A stretch of DNA of 64,000 bases from Trachemys scripta elegans (lineage: Eukaryota > Chordata > Testudines > Emydidae), in contig NC_048305.1 in assembly GCF_013100865.1 (NCBI RefSeq), positions 10,251,553 to 10,315,552 on the forward strand. The letters run 5' to 3'. The translations under genes and the position numbers were made by a program. This document shows positions 58,127-64,000 of this stretch, piece by piece (the first letter of the stretch is position 1; the number at the start of each line of letters is the position of its first letter). The notes beneath the pieces are model-generated. The model had not been told where the DNA came from. It made no database searches and worked only from the letters and a program-made list of their open reading frames with translations.

Positions 58127-59204
58127 TTATTATTAGTAGCCTGAAATGTGCTCTGTTGGTTTTTTGCCTTCTTCAGCCCATGAAGATATACGTGGTAGAG
58201 AGAAGTAAAGATATTCTGACATAAGTGCACTTAGATAGGACAGAGCCTGAAATATTCCATATTGTGTTTCAGTGGATGACAAGAAAGATCTTAGTAACTA
58301 AGTCACCCATTAAAATATATATGAAATATTATAGTTTTTCATCAAGTTGGCGTTTCAATGTTCACTCATATTTGGATTCAAAGTTTTAATGAGTATTTGA
58401 TATTCTATCTCCTTCTACCATTCTGCTTCTCAATTCGTGTCTTCCTATTAGCGATCTAACTGCCTACGGTAGGCTTTCCTTGATGGAAGTCCTCAGCGCA
58501 TAATTTATATTGTCAATCTTTATTTAGTGGTCCTGATTTTAGTTTTTCAACTGATGCCTCTGCCAATATTTTGTTATCTTATCCTTTCCACAGTCTGAGA
58601 GAGAGATGGCAAGGGACCCTAGGCTAAGGCAGGATTAGCCCATGTGGTTAAGGGTCTTCGCCAGGCCTTTAGACATATTTCTTTAATCTTCCCCCTTTCA
58701 TTCTTTTCCACTTATTAACCCTATTACTTCATAGTCTCTCTTACAATGCAGCCACCAACTCAGAAAAATGAGCTAATAGAAATTTGCACGTTTCCTTAAT
58801 TTTTCACAGCTGCTAAATGATCAATCCCCTTGACGGCCAGCAGACAGTACACCACAACGAGAGAAAGGGAAGGAAATAATACGGTTTTGAAATGGAGGCT
58901 AAGAAGCACCATTTTACTCTTGTTCACCAGGCTACTGCAAAAGAAGCAGGCACTGTTAAATGAGGTCACCAAATCAAACACTTCTCTGAGCGTTTTAAGA
59001 GCAGCTCTGTCATCTTTCCTCCTTCCCCTGGATCAGGGATATTATAAAGAAACATTAATCCTACACACACAGCTTAAAGCTCATTTCAGTTCTGAAACAG
59101 TATCTTCTTTATCTTACATTTTCTTTCCTGTTGTGCTCCCTAATAAGCTGTAACCAGAAACGGTGCCATGTTTTTGGTACCTCCGTTTTCTAAGACCAGT
59201 TCAA

Positions 59205-59276
59205 GGGCCTGATCCAAAGTCCATTGACATCAATGGGAATCTTTCTGTTGAGTTCAGTGATCTTTGGTTCAGGCTG
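59205..59276. repeat. Short hairpin repeat, related type
   Basis: gcctgatccaaagtccattg at the left pairs with the reverse complement of gatctttggttcaggc at the right, around a acatcaatgggaatcttt loop. A clear inverted repeat of about 70 bp. Confidence 0.58.
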
Positions 59277-60067
59277 TAAATAAATTTTTCTTTGATATTT
59301 ATTTGTTGATCATTTGCACAAAGAGCCTCTATTAACTTCACCCATTTATTACTCCAATAAGCAATACATGGTTCAATTGAAAGCAGGCAGTTTTATTGAT
59401 CAGTATCTTGGGTTTTTTATTAGTACTTTCAGACACAAGCTGAATATTGGAAAGCAGTTCTGGCAAAGCATCAGAAGTGCCTAATTTAATGTTTTTAAAG
59501 TGTTTCTCTTCTTTTATTTAAATGAAAAGAGAGCCAACTACTTCAGTAACATTGGCAAGATTAAGAAAACATGACAGTTGAACTTTCTGCAGTATAATGA
59601 AATGCCCAATATAGAAGGTAATCATAGAATTAAAAGCTCTGTTCCATACCTACTTTACAGCCAGAAGGAAGATAAAATTACACCACTTACTGAAGCTGAT
59701 TGCTGTAAGCAGATCTTTAAAACACTACCTGAGACCATAACTCTTTTCAAACTCTGCCTATCCCAGAGGAACTAACACAAGTGCCCCGATGCCTATCACA
59801 CGTTTATAATTGTGCACTTCATTCAAAGTTCCCAGAGTCACCCTGACTCTTCAAATTATTTAGCTGGTTGTACATTTTGTCATTTCCTGAGAATGGTTCT
59901 GAAAGTTACAATCCCAATATTTTGTCAAGTAGTGAAATAACCAATCCGCTGGAGTAGAGAAAACATCATGCAAAAACGTAGGTATTGCATAAGTGCTGGA
60001 AACCTTCCAAGAAGGTTTGACACCTTTGACTGGTGCGTCAAAAGACTGTCATCATGATATTAATTAG

Positions 60068-60226
60068 CACAAGGCTGGGACTGGACGACAGGGGTGGATC
60101 ACTCGATAAATTGCCCTGTTCTGTTTATTCCCTCTGAAGTATCTGGCACTGGCCACTGTCAGAAGACAGGATACTGGGCTAGATGGGCCATTGCTCTGAC
60201 CTAGTATGGCCATTCTTATTTTCTTA
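60068..60226 (+). mobile_element. CR1 LINE 3' end, 5'-truncated
   Basis: ggctgggactggacgacagg, tgaagtatctggcactggcc and gaagacaggatactgggcta, then gatgggccattgctctgacc, end in ttcttattttctta. This is the last 160 bp or so of a turtle-type CR1, most like the copy at 11660-11921. Confidence 0.87.
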
Positions 60227-62289
60227 GACTGTGATTAGTGTTTGTATGCACAGTGGGAAAATAAGCCCTTTCCTCTCTAGCTGTGGAGAACCCCACTGCA
60301 AAGGAACTGATGTAGTTCTGCTGTGAAGGACGTTGGATGGATGGGTACAGGAAGGGCAAGTTGTGCAGGGCGTATGTATTCCCTGCATCATGCAGAGACT
60401 CTCTATATGGTGTCTCTGGAGAGACTAGACAAGGGGTGAGGCCGGGGGAGCCATTGCTGTGTGCAAGTGGTGAATGAATCTGTCATCCATTTTAAAGGAA
60501 GACAATCCTTTTTTTATGCTAATTCAGTGCCATTCTCGGCAGAGGAGATAGAATGTTAAGGCTCCTGGAGTGTAAACACACATTCCTATCTTGGTATTTG
60601 TATGTATGTTGTGTTTGTTGGGGGAGAGGGTGTTTAATTTTGGTTATTGTGTTTTGTTTTGTTTTTAATGTAACGGGAAACCATTGATGGGGCCATAATA
60701 ATGTGAAGTCTGATATTTTCATAGTATTTCCATGGTCAGAAGCTGGAAAGTGGCACCAGGATACCAGCTCTCATGGTTACTAAAGTCAACTTTGTAAGTT
60801 AAGAAAAAAACATGAAAAACAAATACAATTAAAAATAAACACAAATGCATGACAGACATAGATCTAGTCCCACCTTTCAGACAGCCCTACCTGTGAAAGC
60901 TCCTCGGGACCGATTTTTTTCCGACAGATCCAAACATACTGTAAGCGTACAATAAATAAAGGGAAGCAATTAGCCAGAAATAGCACAGAAACAGACTTTC
61001 TTGAATCATTTCAATCCCACAGTTCTGATCCCAGTCACCAAAGATGTACCAAAGTTACCCCATGAACGGATTTATTTCTAAATGGGAGCAAAAGTTCATT
61101 GGGGTGGGGGTACACAGGCAGGGAAGGTTTTTATTTCCTCTGGGCCAATTCAGACATCCTTGCTTAGGACATGTCCTCTACCTAGGAATTAATGCTCAAC
61201 TTACTCAGAACTGCAGCCAACCTGTAGATGAGTCCCAGTGAAGGAATGCACATTGCTTCTTGATATATCACTGGAATACCATTTTACTTATTAATCAATT
61301 CCCCTGCTTTAGCGATCTATACAGTATCTTTCAATGATCTCTTCTGTCCTCATTGTCACGCTTTTTTCCCGTTATCCTTTAATGTTGGTAGGGATCTGAT
61401 AGGCCAACATTTTCCTTGAGGTCTAAAGCCAGTGTCTCTCTGCGGGAGCTGACATTCATCCCCCTTCTTTCCAGATGCTGGGCGCATCATCACCCCATTG
61501 CCTTTAATTGCAGATGTCGAGTGCCCAGCTCCTGTTTCCCATTTGCCAGTAGAGTTCCTGGCCGTCACAAAGCCAGACCACCTCCCTGTGTCACAGAATT
61601 TAATTTAATTAACAGCAAGACATACAAATTGGATTTGGGAAAAAAATTAATAAGAATTAAACAGAACACCAGATGGCTGTGCAAATTCTATTTAATACAG
61701 AGATGGTACAGGAACTTTTCCTCATAATTGCATTATTAATAATTAACATTTGGAAGATGCTCCAAACAGAATGCTGGCTGCTGCATTAAATTATAATTTT
61801 TCACCGAATTGGTCACGGAGCTCAGGTACTCAAGGGCGTATGAAGCCCAACTCTCAGGAACTGCTGAGATAATCTGAGGCCCTGATTTATTTATACGGAG
61901 GATGCAGTTTTATTTTGTATGATGTCTTTCACACAAATTGCTTCACAGAGTTAAATAACAAGAGACTTATAGAGTTAAAGCATTGTAGCCAAGGGAGAGA
62001 AAAAAGAAGAGGCCTAATGATCAAAACATATGTTCAAAGGGGAGTTTTGAAATGGAGAGTCAGGGAGAGGGAGCATTGCTGGAAGTCGGCTCCAGATGGC
62101 AGAGGCTGCAGAGCAGAGAAAACTCGCATTAGGTGTGGCCAGATTAAATGAAGGGAGGATAGGGAACACTAAAGTGACACAGAGAGAAAGACAAAGTCCA
62201 TCTTTGTGGGAGGTTGGAACAAGACTATGAAAAGTTTTAGAATCATGGAGGCCAATGATTTACATCCATAGGACGTTAGAACATTCTAG

Positions 62290-62375
62290 ACCAAATTCTG
62301 CTCAGAGTTATACTGATGTCAATCCAGATTAACTCCTTTGATGTCTATGAAGTTACTTCAGATTTACACCAGTGA
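62290..62375. repeat. Short hairpin repeat (copy 6)
   Basis: accaaattctgctcagagtt, atactgatgtcaatccagat and taactcctttgatgtctatg followed by cagatttacaccagtg form the typical order of the family, with an inverted layout. Confidence 0.5.
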
Positions 62376-62479
62376 TAACTTTCAGTTCAAGTTCAGAAAA
62401 CAAGTCCTCAAAGGACAGGAAATGCAATGTTCTCTTTGAAAGTTCAATTTAAACTCTGGAGTTTTTGGACTGATGACCT

Positions 62480-62870
62480 CCCCTCTGGTTGAACAGATGT
62501 GGTGCATCGTGGGAATTATGTGATCACAGTGTATCATGGGAGATGTAGTCTAGCTGGGAAGCCTGAGCCATAGAGGAGAAAGCAGCATAAAGCAGGTGAC
62601 CTACAACTCCGATGAGGCATCTCAGGGGGACACGGTGTTGAATCAAGATGAAACAAAATGCTTGGATTCAGTTTATCAAAACGAAATGAAACATTTCTAT
62701 TTGTGAATGTCAAAACAGTTGTAAACTGAAATCCTTCTGAACTGTCCATTCTGTGAAAAAATTCTGTATTTGGACTTTTTGTACTCTTTCAGAGCAAAAA
62801 CAAATTTAAAAATATCAGAATTTCCTGAGGGGCAGAAATTCTGATTTCTCAACCAGCTCTAATGTGCGTA
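62480..62870. repeat. AT-rich dispersed element with gatgtagtc core
   Basis: The left part holds gtgcatcgtgggaattatg and gtatcatgggagatgtagtc. The right part is AT-rich (atgaaacatttctatttg, cagaaattctgatttctc) and ends aaccagctctaatg. It links the core seen at 39440-39840 with the ending seen at 28375-28772. Confidence 0.47.
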
Positions 62871-63199
62871 AGCACCAACCTGAACCGAGACCACCAGGAG
62901 AAGAATTTATTAAAAACACCAGGTCTCACAGAGTCTCTGCTGGAGGACTGAACGGAAACCTTCAAAAGCTTTTACAGAGTTGTCTTTCTGCCCTTTTCAG
63001 CTTCTCTATATTGCACAGAAAGGGCCAAAAAGTACTTATTTTTCCCTGTTTGTTTTCATAAATATCAGAGATATGAAGTAAAGTTATCCCAAGTTTAGCT
63101 GGAGGTCTTGATGAAGTCTCAGATATGTTTGTTAGATGCTCTCTCCTTAGTCATTGTCAAGCTCAGGACATAGTAGTCAAATGTAACTCTTCTAATTTC

Positions 63200-63680
63200 T
63201 TTTAACTCAATCCCTAAAGCATCTTGATCATTTTGTTCTCTATTTTGTGTACACCTTCCTACAGCGTGAATGGAGGTATTCCAGGTGTGCTCTCACCATA
63301 ACTGAACAAGGTATTTAGGCTGCTAACTTCCACTGAAAATTCTGGGCTTGATTTCTTTTCTCCAAGATATTCATTCAAAATCACATTGTCAATACATGTG
63401 GATATATTTTTGCTGTATCCTAGCATCTCTAGGTCTCTCTCAGTATTACTGCTTCCCCATTGAATATCTGTGGTTCTGATTATTTCCCCCCTCCCAGATG
63501 CATTAGCTTGGATTTTTTTCAAATTTGAATCTCATTTTATTTCCTCTCCATACAGTCAACCTCTCTAGGCATCGATTAATTATTTCTCTGTCATCACTGG
63601 TGGTTTGTAACACTTCCTAATTTACTGTAATCTGCACATTTAATTAATTTCATTGGCAAAGTACCATAAAGTCTTAAACT
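63200..63680 (-). mobile_element. Old CR1/L3-type LINE fragment, minus strand
   Basis: The plus strand carries aagcatcttgatcattttg, ttctctattttgtgtacac and ggaggtattccaggtgtgct, followed by ctcaccataactgaacaagg. This is the reverse complement of the strongly conserved CR1/L3 region encoding the C-terminal ORF2 part and 3' UTR. Highly diverged. The open frames across it are not intact. Confidence 0.6.
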
Positions 63681-64000
63681 GTTGGGGGGGAAGGGGCAGA
63701 ATCAAAACACTTGTATGAGGCAAGAGACAAAATGAAAAGTATCTTTATTAAAATTAAAATTATTTTGTTAAAAGAGCAATTAATATGTTCAGCTATAAAT
63801 CTGACCCTGGATGCTCCCAATTTTGGCTTCATCTATCTTTCAAGAAGCAGTAGACCTGCTACTGTGTGGTTTCTTTTTTTTCGGGGCGGGAAGCAGGGGA
63901 GTATGCTGTTAGAATGCGGTAAGTAGAAAACCTCAAGAAAAATATGTTCCACCATTTAAGGTTTTTATGAGAAGATTTTCTAGTAGGTTTGGTTCTATAC

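Larger units (their letters stand above)
50993..64000 (+). other. TRPC7: TRPC7 intron 3 (left part, continues beyond window)
   Basis: Begins gtaaga after exon 3. I found no sequence encoding the expected exon 4 start before the window ends. Contents are listed separately. Stretches in which I recognise nothing include 51000-51310, 52890-53630, 54450-55340, 55440-56080, 58130-59200, 59280-60060, 60230-62280 and 63690-64000. Short open frames here do not resemble exons. Confidence 0.88.

Noticed and set aside
50993..64000. Search for TRPC7 exon 4 (expected to begin FVAHPNCQ)
   Set aside because: No sequence encoding this block with a splice acceptor was found, so the exon lies beyond the window.
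1..64000. CRISPR arrays, operons, bacterial promoters or tRNA/rRNA genes
   Set aside because: The window is vertebrate intronic and intergenic DNA. No regularly spaced repeats and no intact tRNA-like or rRNA-like sequence were seen apart from tRNA-derived SINE heads.

Overview
This is vertebrate nuclear DNA, AT-rich and intron-dominated. I read it as a reptile and most likely a turtle. The evidence is CR1 LINE 3' ends finishing in a turtle-type tail (…ttcttatgttctta), many short non-autonomous DNA transposons with target-site duplications, and MIR-type SINEs. The species call is an inference from repeat style; nothing in the window proves it.

The only gene I can support is the 5' half of TRPC7, a diacylglycerol-activated, receptor-operated, calcium-permeable cation channel subunit, on the + strand. 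Its CpG-rich promoter lies at about 5820-6700, with a TATA box at 6205 and an inverted CCAAT box at 6141. Exon 1 is essentially all 5' UTR and ends at 6699 on the bases AT. Intron 1 is 6086 bp. Exon 2 (12786-13563) begins with G, so the start codon appears to be split AT|G across intron 1. Exon 2 encodes the ankyrin repeats and the His/Cys zinc motif. Intron 2 is 37,246 bp. Exon 3 (50810-50992, 61 codons, phase 0 on both sides) continues the linker-helix region. The transmembrane and pore exons lie beyond the right edge.

Region by region: 1-5800 is upstream intergenic DNA with one clean hAT-type element, a degraded TIR element and a CR1 3' end. 6700-12785 is intron 1, with a CR1 3' end and a mariner-type TA-flanked MITE just before exon 2. 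13564-50809 is intron 2, with a 134-bp-arm hairpin beside an assembly gap of 13 N, several MIRs, a candidate solo LTR, hAT-type MITEs, a three-level nested insertion at about 46.0-46.9 kb, and a 1.9-kb CR1 fragment with broken reverse-transcriptase reading frames. 50993-64000 is the start of intron 3, with two further CR1/L3 fragments and other dispersed repeats.

No RNA genes, CRISPR arrays, complete retroelements or second protein-coding gene were seen. The most notable gene-level observations are the split start codon, the cluster of four upstream ORFs in exon 1, and the frame-neutral exon 3. The most notable genome-level observations are the long hairpin at the gap and the nested or precisely bounded MITEs.
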